DNA from: Paraburkholderia franconis
GTDB taxonomy: Bacteria; Pseudomonadota; Gammaproteobacteria; Burkholderiales; Burkholderiaceae
Assembly: GCF_009362735.1 (NCBI RefSeq)
Contig: NZ_WHNP01000009.1
Coordinates: 124,001 to 188,000, forward strand
Length of the DNA stretch: 64,000 nucleotides
Direction: 5' to 3'
The notes under the pieces are model-generated. The model saw only the letters and a list, made by a program, of their open reading frames with translations, ran no database searches and was not told where the DNA came from. Position numbers and translations under genes: made by a program. Shown piece after piece: positions 46,504 to 54,771 of the stretch (its first letter is position 1; every line of letters begins with the position of its first letter).

Positions 46504-48114
46504 TTAAGCGCCGAACTGCCAGTCGCGCGGGGGCAGATACGTTTCCTTGACCACGCGCGGGGATGCCCAGCGCAGAAGATTGAGGTAGGAGCCTGCCTTG
46601 TCGTTCGTTCCGCTGGCGCGACCGCCGCCGAACGGTTGCTGGCCGATCATCGCGCCCGTCGGCTTGTCATTCAGATAGAGGTTGCCCGCTGCGTTGATCA
46701 GAACCTGCTCTGCGCGATGCAGGGCGAAGCGGTCGGTGCAGAAGATCGAACCCGTCAATGCATACGGGCTGGTCGAATCGATCAGTTGCAGCGTCTCTTC
46801 CCAGTTCGCATCGTCATATACGAAGACTGAAAGAACGGGACCGAAGAGTTCTTCTTTCATCAGCGCGTGCTTCGGGTCGCTCACTTCCAATACCGTCGGC
46901 TCGACGAAATAGCCCGGCTCCGACCACGTCTTCCCGCCAGACACGATCTTGACGCTCGCGTCTTCCCTGGCCGCTGCCAGCACCCGGCTCAACTTCTGGT
47001 GCGAGGCCTGGGAGATCACAGCGCCCATGAAGGTATCGAACTGCGCGACATCGCCGACTTTCAGCTGCGCGAGCCGGTCGCGCATTTCCTGGCTCACCGC
47101 CGTCCAGAGACTGCGCGGGATATAGGCGCGCGACGCCGCGCTGCACTTCTGGCCTTGATACTCGAACGCGCCGCGAATCAATGCGATTGCGATTTCCGAT
47201 GCATTCGCCGATGGGTGCGCCAGAACGAAGTCCTTACCGCCCGTCTCGCCCACGAGTCGCGGAATGGTGCGGAAGCTGTCCACTTTCGACGCAACGCCCT
47301 TCCAGAGCGACTGGAACACAGCCGACGACCCGGTAAAGTGAATGCCCGCCAGGTCCGGCGACGACAGAGCAACACGCGTGGTCAACTCGGCATCGCCGGG
47401 GACGAAGTTGATCACACCCGGCGGCAGCCCGGCTTCTTCCAGCGCTTCGTAGAAGATCCAGTTCGCGAGCGCCGACTTCTCCGACGGCTTCCAGAGAACC
47501 GTATTGCCCATGACGGCCGGTGCCGTCGTCAGGTTCGCGCCGATCGCCGTGAAATTGAAAGGCGACGCCGCGTAGACGAAGCCTTCCAACGGGCGCCAGT
47601 CCGCGCGATTGACAGCGGTGGGAACCGACATCGGCTGCTCCGCATACACGCGTTGCGCGTTATATGCGTTAAAGCGCAGGAAATCGATCAATTCGCATGC
47701 GCTGTCGGGCTCCGCCTGATCGATCGTCTTGCTTTGCCCGAGCATCGTGGCCGCATTGATCCGCATGCGCGAACGTGTCGCCACGATGTCGGCGGCCCGA
47801 TGAAGGATCGTCGCGCGGCTCGCATGCGTCAAGCTTGCCCACTCCTTCGCGACAGACGCCGAACTCTTGATCGCTTCGCCGATCTGGCTTTCCGTTGGAC
47901 GATGAATGCGCGCGAGTACACGCTGCGTGTCGTGCGGTGCGCGCACTTCGACGGTGTCGTTCGAGTAGTAGCGCTTACCACCAATTACTGTCGGAATATC
48001 GACTACTTCTCGTTGCTCCAGTGCTTTGGAAAGCTCTGCCGCAGCAGCGGTGCCGGGACGGAAACTCACTTCGGTTTCGTTTGCCGGCAACGGGAATTGT
48101 GGGCCTGAGATCAC
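46504..48114 (-). CDS. pruA: L-glutamate gamma-semialdehyde (P5C) dehydrogenase
   Basis: Protein of 536 residues of the ALDH4/RocA-like group. The catalytic Glu is in GETGGKDFV and the catalytic Cys in YQGQKCSAASR, both intact. It oxidises glutamate semialdehyde to glutamate with NAD+. A GTG at 48114 with AAAGGAG five bases before it is the best start; an ATG at 48138 has no such site. It is the active counterpart of the dead ALDH domain in PutA 3.6 kb downstream. Its promoter region faces the second set of TetR operators. Confidence 0.92.
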   Translation of the reverse strand: MISGPQFPLPANETEVSFRPGTAAAAELSKALEQREVVDIPTVIGGKRYYSNDTVEVRAPHDTQRVLARIHRPTESQIGEAIKSSASVAKEWASLTHASRATILHRAADIVATRSRMRINAATMLGQSKTIDQAEPDSACELIDFLRFNAYNAQRVYAEQPMSVPTAVNRADWRPLEGFVYAASPFNFTAIGANLTTAPAVMGNTVLWKPSEKSALANWIFYEALEEAGLPPGVINFVPGDAELTTRVALSSPDLAGIHFTGSSAVFQSLWKGVASKVDSFRTIPRLVGETGGKDFVLAHPSANASEIAIALIRGAFEYQGQKCSAASRAYIPRSLWTAVSQEMRDRLAQLKVGDVAQFDTFMGAVISQASHQKLSRVLAAAREDASVKIVSGGKTWSEPGYFVEPTVLEVSDPKHALMKEELFGPVLSVFVYDDANWEETLQLIDSTSPYALTGSIFCTDRFALHRAEQVLINAAGNLYLNDKPTGAMIGQQPFGGGRASGTNDKAGSYLNLLRWASPRVVKETYLPPRDWQFGA

Positions 48115-48697
48115 GCTAACTCCTTTACAAAAAAGCAATTGGGTCGGACTACGGGGAAGCGCAGGGCCTGCGGCTATCGACTTAAAGCGACACCTCTATT
48201 GGCCGTGTCACTCCTCAACGCTTTACCTCACTGCCGAGAGTAGTCTTTAAAGAAAATCCGGCTTACTGTTCAATCAAACGTTATGCTTTGGTTTCGCCCG
48301 TCGTTATGAAAGACATCTCGCCTTAACGACTGCACGACCGACGACATCAGGTTCTGTACGCCGATACGTGATTCACTCTGGTCGTAGACGGCATCTAACT
48401 TGAAGAACGAATGCCCTCGCTGCCAAAAGTGACGTGCGGGGCGATGGCCTCCTCGAACGCGATCCTCACGCCGTTCACCATGCCCAGGCCGATCGCGGCG
48501 TTCGTCGGCGGCGCGAATGCCCTGATCCTGGCTCCTGCTCAGCCGATGCCGACTGCCGCTTTCTGCGCAGACGGTCGCGGCGAGTGCAGACGATCAAGTC
48601 TCGAACATCTTGATCAGCGGTTCAGCAAAATAAGCGTCCAACGTGCAGGGCGTTCATCGGCGAAGATGCGGCGCTCCCGTCATCACGCTTTTTATAT

Positions 48698-48711
48698 TGA
48701 ACATACGTTCA
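48698..48711. promoter_or_regulatory. TetR-type operator, copy 4 (TGAACATACGTTCA)
   Basis: TGAAC and GTTCA arms with spacer ATAC. It is the farthest of three copies before the TetR gene at 49004. Confidence 0.7.
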
Positions 48712-48848
48712 ACCCATACCTGTTGCGACAACTATATATCCGAACTCGATCCGATCAAAAATCCTTTTTTCGCCTATCTCATAGGGGAAAACACGATGAC
48801 ACAGACGATTTTGCGGGTTTTCACCTACTTGAATGCGCGCTGTTTTAG

Positions 48849-48862
48849 TGAACAATTGTTCA
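48849..48862. promoter_or_regulatory. TetR-type operator, copy 5 (TGAACAATTGTTCA)
   Basis: A perfect palindrome over 14 bases, 151 bases after copy 4, mirroring the 150-base spacing of copies 1 and 2. Confidence 0.72.
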
Positions 48863-48906
48863 GCACGAAGGCGAGCGAGAGGGATATCGACTCGCATGCG
48901 GCGGAA

Positions 48907-48920
48907 TGAACAAACGTTCA
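48907..48920. promoter_or_regulatory. TetR-type operator, copy 6 (TGAACAAACGTTCA)
   Basis: TGAAC and GTTCA arms with spacer AAAC, 83 bases before the TetR start at 49004. Confidence 0.68.
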
Positions 48921-49003
48921 GATGCAGGTCGATGACTGACGCCCGTGCGCCGCCTGTCAGCGGCGCACGGGCGAGGCTACTCAATCAACTGTGGAATCGG
49001 GAA

Positions 49004-49669
49004 ATGCAAGAACAGAAGTCGCGGGCTGCCGAGATTGAGAGCCGGAAGGACGACCCCAGTCAGTACGAAGGGATGCGTTATCGACTGATCGACTCGACGC
49101 TTGAAGTAGTCGGCCATGTCGGGCTCGAACACCTTACGATCAGGAAGGTCAGCGAGCACGCCGGCGTTTCCGTCGGTCTCGTGCATCATCACTTCGAGAA
49201 CAAGAGCAACCTCGTCTATAAGACGTTCGTCTATCTGATTCGACGAGTGCGCGAACAGCTCACGGCGGGACGTCGTGGCATTGTCGATCCCGTCGAACGC
49301 ATGAAATTTACGGCGGACATGTGCTTCAGTGACGAAGTGATGAGGCCTGGTGCCGCAAACGTATGGCCGCACATGTGGAGTTCGTCGGCATACGACAAGG
49401 ATGTTCAACGGCTTTGCACCGCCTTCTCGCGTCGGCTGCGGTCCAACTTCATATGGGACCTGCGTAAAGCCGGCTGCGATCAGACGATGGCGACAATCTA
49501 CGCAATGCAGGCGATGGCGCTGGTGCACGGGTTATGGATCGAACATCGCGTCGCCGGAACGATGAGCATCAGTGAAGTTCTCGGCGTTTTTCACGGTGTC
49601 ATCGACCACGCGACCAATCGCGGATGGAAGACGGGCATGATGTGCTACGCCCGCCGCACCAATCACTGA
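49004..49669 (+). CDS. TetR-family regulator, BetI-like (paralogue 2)
   Basis: Protein of 221 residues, about three quarters identical by eye to the TetR at 30621. The helix-turn-helix is in VSEHAGVSVGLVHHHFENKSNLVYKTF; MKFTADMCFSDEVM and GAANVWPHMWSSSA are shared exactly. The start at 49004 (MQEQKSR) gives the same domain arrangement as paralogue 1; the upstream in-frame extension to 48833 covers operator copies. It is followed by a LysR gene on the same strand. Confidence 0.88.
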   Translation: MQEQKSRAAEIESRKDDPSQYEGMRYRLIDSTLEVVGHVGLEHLTIRKVSEHAGVSVGLVHHHFENKSNLVYKTFVYLIRRVREQLTAGRRGIVDPVERMKFTADMCFSDEVMRPGAANVWPHMWSSSAYDKDVQRLCTAFSRRLRSNFIWDLRKAGCDQTMATIYAMQAMALVHGLWIEHRVAGTMSISEVLGVFHGVIDHATNRGWKTGMMCYARRTNH

Positions 49670-49796
49670 TTTCATGGTGCACGCATGATTCGCAATGAAA
49701 GCGCGCGTCAGGTCTTGCGCATCGGGATACGCTGAAACTGACGGGCGCAAGCCAGTCGGGCGAAGGACGAAGGATTTCCAGCAGGCAGAGAACATC

Positions 49797-50807
49797 ATGG
49801 CGATCGTAAAAGAGAGTGCGCCCGAGCAGTTCCCGGATTGGGGGCTTCTCGCGAGTTGGGTAGCAGTTGTCGAAGCCGGATCTATTTCCGATGCGGCCAG
49901 TCGGCTTGCCATCTCCCAGGCGGGCGTCTCTCTTCGCATAAAGGCTCTGGAATCGATATTGGACACGAGCCTTCTTGACCGCACCACCCGGCCGGCAAGA
50001 CCTACGGCCGCCGGGCAGCGTCTTTTCGAACACGCTACCGTTCTGTTGCAGGGCGCAGATCAGATGGTCGAGAGCGTGCGGAACGTCACCCGCGCAAAAC
50101 GTGTCGTCGTCCGTCTTGGTTGCGTCGATTCGTTCGCTGCGACCATCGGCCCAATCATCATCAAGGCCCTGTCCGGCACATCGCATCAGATAAGATTGTG
50201 GTCCGGAATCACGCCGACTCTGGACGCACAACTGGAGGCCCGGCAGGTCGATATGGCGGTGACGACGACAAGCTTCTCAAACGCCGCGGGCATCAAGCGC
50301 CAGAAGCTTTTCACAGAGCCATACGTTGCCGTGCTACCCAAGAGCTTCGAAATCGATCGCATCACAACTCTCGCGGAACTGAGCCGTCACCTTCAGTTCA
50401 TCCGATACAGCTCGCGCTCCGTCATCGGTCAACATGTCGACGCCTATCTTGCGTCACATGGCGAAGATATCGATCGTACGTGCGAGTTCGACGCGACAGA
50501 TCCGATGCTGAGCCTGGTTGCCGCCGGACTCGGGTTCGCGCTCACGACACCGCTGTGCCTATGGCAATCGCGACACTATCTCCCGGAAATCCGTGTCGTG
50601 CCGCTCACCATGTTCTCCCGGCAAGGACGGCCATATCACCCTTTAAGCAGATCGTTCTTCCTCGCCCATCGCGAGAACGAACTGGGACATCTGCCTGCCG
50701 ATCTCTATGACCTGCTCAAGCGCGCCTTCGAAAAGCAGGTCTCGCGAGACATCGCCAAGGCACTGGCGTTGCGACCGGAGGAAGTCTATATTCCGGACGA
50801 CCAGTAA
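49797..50807 (+). CDS. LysR-family regulator (paralogue 2)
   Basis: Protein of 336 residues with helix-turn-helix GSISDAASRLAISQAGVSLRIKALE and effector domain starting VRLGCVDSFAATIGP, which parallels the LysR at 33197. It follows the TetR gene after 127 bases and converges with the amidohydrolase-type gene. The TetR-LysR pairing is repeated at 30621/33197, where an ETF-QO gene lies between them. Start at 49797 (MAIVKES); upstream in-frame ATG at 49695 is less likely. Confidence 0.88.
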   Translation: MAIVKESAPEQFPDWGLLASWVAVVEAGSISDAASRLAISQAGVSLRIKALESILDTSLLDRTTRPARPTAAGQRLFEHATVLLQGADQMVESVRNVTRAKRVVVRLGCVDSFAATIGPIIIKALSGTSHQIRLWSGITPTLDAQLEARQVDMAVTTTSFSNAAGIKRQKLFTEPYVAVLPKSFEIDRITTLAELSRHLQFIRYSSRSVIGQHVDAYLASHGEDIDRTCEFDATDPMLSLVAAGLGFALTTPLCLWQSRHYLPEIRVVPLTMFSRQGRPYHPLSRSFFLAHRENELGHLPADLYDLLKRAFEKQVSRDIAKALALRPEEVYIPDDQ

Positions 50808-50864
50808 ATCGAGGGCGTTTTCTTCGAACCACGCCTCAGAGCCGTGTTGCCGACACCGGTAAAG

Positions 50865-51716
50865 CTAATCCAGACATGCGTCGTGAAGTTCGCGAAACAG
50901 GTCTCCGGTAACACCTGGCGCAGCCAGGCCGTCAACTGCGCGTTCAGCGGCACACAGAATCTCCGCCATAAGCGCATCAGATTCAGCGTCGCTGTGCGCA
51001 TTGCTCTGCGCAAGTTCAAGTTCTCTGCGCCACCGACCTGCAACTTCCAGTTCGATGACGTGAACACCACACTCCGGTCGACCATAGCGCTGCGCCGTGA
51101 ACGCGTCGATTACTTTCCCGTTGACGACCCACGAGCGTTCCAGTGTCTGCGCGGCCCGGGTCATGGCACCGACGATCGCTCTGTCGCTCGACGCACCGTG
51201 GTTGGTGCTGAAGTTGCAATCGGCCGCGCCCGGCTGCGTCCGATACGGAGACAGCCACGCGCCCGCATGCGAGACCAGCATCACCACGTTATCGTGGGTT
51301 TCGCGAAGCCGGCTCAGTTCCGCCAGAATCGACGCATGGAACGGTTTCCAGTGCTCCTCCACCCGACGCTGCACATCCGCGTCGCTGGGCTCGGCCCCTG
51401 GCAAGTAGAGCGCTTCTCCTCGCGACGTGTGCGTACGGCAAAGGCCCAGCCGGTTCAATCGCTGGGACAAGGCGGTATTGTTCGCCGCAACGTTGAGGTC
51501 AATCACGCACGGGTGGAGTGCGGCGGGTATGCATGTGATCCCGCGTTTCCGCGCAGCTGCACTCAGGGCCTTTCCTCCCGGATCCGATAGTCGGCCACTG
51601 ACGGCTTCCCAGGCAGGATGAGCAAGCAGATCCGGGGGAACCAATGTCCCAGTGTGCGGTGTTACGACCATCACCGCCGACTGACCGCGAACGATCGCGC
51701 TTTCGTTTCCCATCAT
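50865..51716 (-). CDS. N-formylglutamate amidohydrolase family protein, divergent
   Basis: Protein of about 283 residues, related to the amidohydrolase at 38080 but altered. VTPHTGTLVP replaces VSIPHLGTEIP; SRGEALYLPG is kept; the WEAHS segment is now LVSHAGA, so the conserved Glu is Ser; NFSTNHGASSD resembles NIGTNAGASCD. The changes suggest another substrate or loss of activity. MMGNES at 51716/51713 is the probable start; an upstream ATG at 51809 is possible but gives an atypical N-terminus. Confidence 0.72.
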   Translation of the reverse strand: MMGNESAIVRGQSAVMVVTPHTGTLVPPDLLAHPAWEAVSGRLSDPGGKALSAAARKRGITCIPAALHPCVIDLNVAANNTALSQRLNRLGLCRTHTSRGEALYLPGAEPSDADVQRRVEEHWKPFHASILAELSRLRETHDNVVMLVSHAGAWLSPYRTQPGAADCNFSTNHGASSDRAIVGAMTRAAQTLERSWVVNGKVIDAFTAQRYGRPECGVHVIELEVAGRWRRELELAQSNAHSDAESDALMAEILCAAERAVDGLAAPGVTGDLFRELHDACLD

Positions 51717-51806
51717 TCCCTCTTCTCGATCTAGCGTTAGCGCTTCCAGACCCACGTGAAAAGCCATGGTCAAAATAGCCCAGTTGAAGCGGGGAAAACG
51801 ATACTC

Positions 51807-51835
51807 CAAGCACTGCTTGCCCTATGTATAAGCGT
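51807..51835 (+). repeat. 29-base direct repeat, copy A
   Basis: It begins CAAGCACTGCTTG, a palindrome, and ends CTATGTATAAGCGT. It matches copy B at 23 of 29 positions. The leading palindrome shares the AAGC-N3-GCTT core with the sites at 27864 and 33118. Confidence 0.55.
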
Positions 51836-52220
51836 CCCTGATGAGCCTGCACGCGGATGCGCGCAAGCGGAAAACTACCCTCCCGTTGGATATCGTTGTG
51901 CCGCATTCAGATGGGAAAGCGACTTGCCGCCTTTCGCCAAGGTGCGGACACTTCGCCTACCTCTGATTTCGGCAGGAACACCGTTCGATGCAGGCACGCA
52001 GATGCCGCAGGCCAGTGTTAAGGCAAAGCTTGAGGCTCAGCCATAGGCATGGCTGCACCCACGCAACCGTAACGGCGAACATCGGCGACGCCCCATCGAT
52101 CAGCAATTCGTATCATGGGCTGTCCATTTGCAGGTCTTGGGTCGGGGACGCGACGTCGTCGTCCCTGATCGAGTAAGTACCTGGAAACCTTAGCAGCCGG
52201 GACGGCGAGCGGAAATTAAT

Positions 52221-52249
52221 CAAGCATCGCTTCTGCTATCTATAAGCGT
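52221..52249 (+). repeat. 29-base direct repeat, copy B
   Basis: It begins CAAGCATCGCTTC and ends CTATCTATAAGCGT, 414 bases after copy A in the same orientation. The TATAAG near its end could serve as a -10 element or be part of a regulator site. Confidence 0.55.
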
Positions 52250-52555
52250 GGTTAAAAGACGAACCTCCGCTGATTGAATCTGGAACATTAACGCGGCATT
52301 GATCTCTGGGCGTTCTGTCAACACGTAGTAGCAAATGGAAACGCGCAGCGGTATGGTTCTTAAGAGAACCGCAACGATTGCTTGCTATCGAACGAGAACG
52401 CTCGGCGGACGATCCGCTCCCGGTCCGAACTGCTGTGTCCGGCGGCTCCATCGCAACGCACCCGGACTTCACACGCAATCGCTCTCCAACACCGTCTCTG
52501 CGACTGAGCGTTCGAAATCCATCAGTTCGTTCATTCCGACGTGCGGCGACGTCCT

Positions 52556-53692
52556 TCATTTCTCCGCACCGATGGTCGTCACCGGTTGCCATTTCATCGA
52601 CTTGACCTGATAAAGCGTCGATGTCGGATTGTTCAGATCTCCGTATTTATCGAACGATATGTGTCCGGTAATGCCGTTGTATTCAATCGTGCGGAGCGTT
52701 TGCATAAAAACAGCAGGCTTCACGGAATTCGCCTGTTTCATGGCGGTGATGGCGAGCCACGCGCAGTCATAGGCGAACGGTGCATAGGTCAGCGTATCCG
52801 CGCCGAAGCGTTTCTTGAATTTATCCGCAAACGCGCGGCCTTCGGGCAATGAATCGACCGGCCGGCCGTATTCCCAGGCCATCGCCCCTTCGGCCGCGTT
52901 TCCCGCCGAACCGATGAACACGCTATCGGCAATCCCGCCGCTTCCGACGAACTGCGCGCGCAAGCCGAGCTGCTTCATGCGCTTGACGATCAGGCCCGCC
53001 TGACCATCGAGCCCGCCAAAGTAGAGAAGATCGGCGTTGGCCGCCTTTATGTTCGTCAGCTGCGCATTGAATTCGACGGCTTTGTCGTTCGTATATTCCT
53101 CAGCCGCGATCTGGCCACCGGCTGCTTTCACGGCCTTCTTGAATTCTTCGACCGCTCCTTGTCCGAAGGCTGTCCGGTCGTCCATCACCGCGATCCGCTT
53201 CGCTTTCGTGACCTTCACGGCATACGTGCCGGCGTTACCGGAGTTCTGCGTGTCGGTCGCGATGATGCGGAACACGTTGTTCAAGCCTTGGCGTGTGATC
53301 GCTGGATTCGTCGCCGCTGGATCGATCAGCGGGATACCCGCGCGCGCGAAGATCGGCGAGGATGGAAGCGCCACACCAGAGTTGTAATAGCCGACCACGG
53401 CCACAACGCCATCGTCGACGAGCTTCTGCGCCACCTGAACGCCGATGCGCGGATCGCCCTGATCATCGACGGATGCGAGTTCAAACTGAACCGGCTGTCC
53501 CCCGATGTTGAGGTGTTGCGCGTTCGCCTCTTCCACTGCCAGACGCACACCGTTTTCGATGTCCTTGCCATTGGATGCGCCCAGGCCGGTGAGCGGCGCC
53601 GACACGCCGATTCGAACGGTTTGCTGTGCGCTGGCAACGAGCGGGGCAATACATAACGCGGACGCCGCAACTAGGGAAAGGAGCGTTTTCAT
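52556..53692 (-). CDS. Branched-chain amino acid type ABC binding protein (LivK-like)
   Basis: Protein of 378 residues with a signal peptide (hydrophobic core ending in ASAQ-Q near 23). The mature protein begins TVRIGVSAPLTGLGASNGKDIENG, the typical receptor-ligand binding family pattern. No permease or ATPase of the Liv type is nearby, so it is an orphan receptor. Its start is followed upstream, 70 bases away, by a TGAAC-N4-GTTCA palindrome identical to copy 1, which places it in the proposed TetR regulon. Confidence 0.9.
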   Translation of the reverse strand: MKTLLSLVAASALCIAPLVASAQQTVRIGVSAPLTGLGASNGKDIENGVRLAVEEANAQHLNIGGQPVQFELASVDDQGDPRIGVQVAQKLVDDGVVAVVGYYNSGVALPSSPIFARAGIPLIDPAATNPAITRQGLNNVFRIIATDTQNSGNAGTYAVKVTKAKRIAVMDDRTAFGQGAVEEFKKAVKAAGGQIAAEEYTNDKAVEFNAQLTNIKAANADLLYFGGLDGQAGLIVKRMKQLGLRAQFVGSGGIADSVFIGSAGNAAEGAMAWEYGRPVDSLPEGRAFADKFKKRFGADTLTYAPFAYDCAWLAITAMKQANSVKPAVFMQTLRTIEYNGITGHISFDKYGDLNNPTSTLYQVKSMKWQPVTTIGAEK

Positions 53693-53761
53693 GACAGGGC
53701 AATCGATAAGAGGAATGTCACAGGATCGAGCCGACATCGCAAATCACAGATCAGGCATTTC

Positions 53762-53775
53762 TGAACATTCGTTCA
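53762..53775. promoter_or_regulatory. TetR-type operator, copy 7 (TGAACATTCGTTCA)
   Basis: Identical in all 14 bases to copy 1 at 30262. It is 70 bases upstream of the LivK-like start, a promoter position. Confidence 0.7.
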
Positions 53776-53977
53776 CAAGGTTCGCGATTCGACCCACCGT
53801 TCCGCATAAAAATGTTTCGGAAGTCATTTTCCGTCGAATCTCGCTCTTTTGTTTCTACGGGCAAATACTTACCCGTCGGGCCAGGAGTCTTGTGCACGCC
53901 GTTGCCGCCTCGTGCACCGAAAACGAAACCTGCGGAGGATGGGCAATGACCACTGCTCGAATATGTTGTCGCGAGGG

Positions 53978-54380
53978 GTCGGCCGTGAACATGGTCGTGG
54001 TGAGGCGAATGCGCAGGTTTGGCTCAAGCCGCTTGACCCTCGCGAGACTGGACATCAAGCGAAAATGCGAGAACGCCGCGGTCGTCGCAAGCACGAGTTC
54101 CTCGTGTTCGATACCGGTCGACAGGCGGTCAAAAACGTCTGCAATTTTTCCCATCGCCTCTGCAACGACCGCGTACAGGGCCTCGCCCTCGCTCGTAAGC
54201 GTGGTGATGCGATGCAACCGGTCGAGCAGGCGGACACCGCGCATATCCTCCAGGAGTCTTACCTGACGGCTAACCGCTGCCTGGGTGACGCCACGCTCGG
54301 CAGCAGCGAGCGTGAAGCTTCGCAGTCTCGCTACCGCCTCGAACTCGACCGGCGCCGTTAGCGACGGTATGAGTCGACGA
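53978..54380 (-). pseudogene. Truncated LysR-family regulator
   Basis: One open frame on the minus strand reads RLIPSLTAPVEFEAVARL, then the helix-turn-helix FTLAAAERGVTQAAVSRQVRLLED, and continues to TTTMFTAD. It matches the LysR at 22847 almost position for position over about 130 residues, then stops matching at about 53978, so the effector domain is missing. No ATG is found at the expected start. It lies between the LivK-like gene and the hybrid reductase and is a decayed duplicate. Confidence 0.78.
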
Positions 54381-54771
54381 TATCGATACGTTGCGACTCG
54401 CGAGCAACGTAGGCGATACGAACAAACCAGAGCGTTGCTGGCCGGCTGCCTGAGGCGTTGCTCGCTCTTCTTCTTGAGGGCGAGAAGAACCTGGGCAAAT
54501 TGAATCTGCCTGGTACAGGTGTTGTCGCCCCGTTCCTGTCCGCGCCGCCGGAGCCTCCGGGCGACGCATAACTTAATGTAATAGAGCCACGAAAATAAAG
54601 CGCATTGACGCTGATTTATCGCACACCAATACTCAAGGCACAGCGAAGGCAGTCCGAACGAAGAAAAGCAATATCAGAAGAATCGAGCCTGGCAGCGATG
54701 CTGAGCGGCATTCCGTCTTCGCGATTTACCACAACGCACGTTGAGCAGTTCACGCGCTGACAGGCAGCCGA
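54381..54771. other. Intergenic region upstream of the hybrid reductase
   Basis: A 391-base stretch between the LysR remnant and the reductase gene. No protein family is recognised in any frame and no TGAAC palindrome is present. The right half is AT-richer and should hold the reductase promoter. Confidence 0.4.

Larger units (their letters stand above)
48115..49003. other. Divergent regulatory region with three palindromes
   Basis: An 889-base gap between pruA and the second TetR gene. The three TGAAC-N4-GTTCA sites lie in its right-hand part. The stretch 48411-48610 has a long open frame on the plus strand and coding-like composition, but I recognise no protein in any frame; it could be a decayed gene fragment. 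Confidence 0.5.
51717..52555. other. Intergenic region with a repeated 29-base element
   Basis: An 839-base gap with no recognised protein in any frame. It holds two copies of a 29-base direct repeat at 51807 and 52221 and is otherwise featureless to the eye. Confidence 0.5.

Noticed and set aside
48411..48848. A 145-residue plus-strand frame upstream of the second TetR gene
   Set aside because: It overlaps the operator copy at 48698, shows no recognisable family and no good ribosome-binding site.
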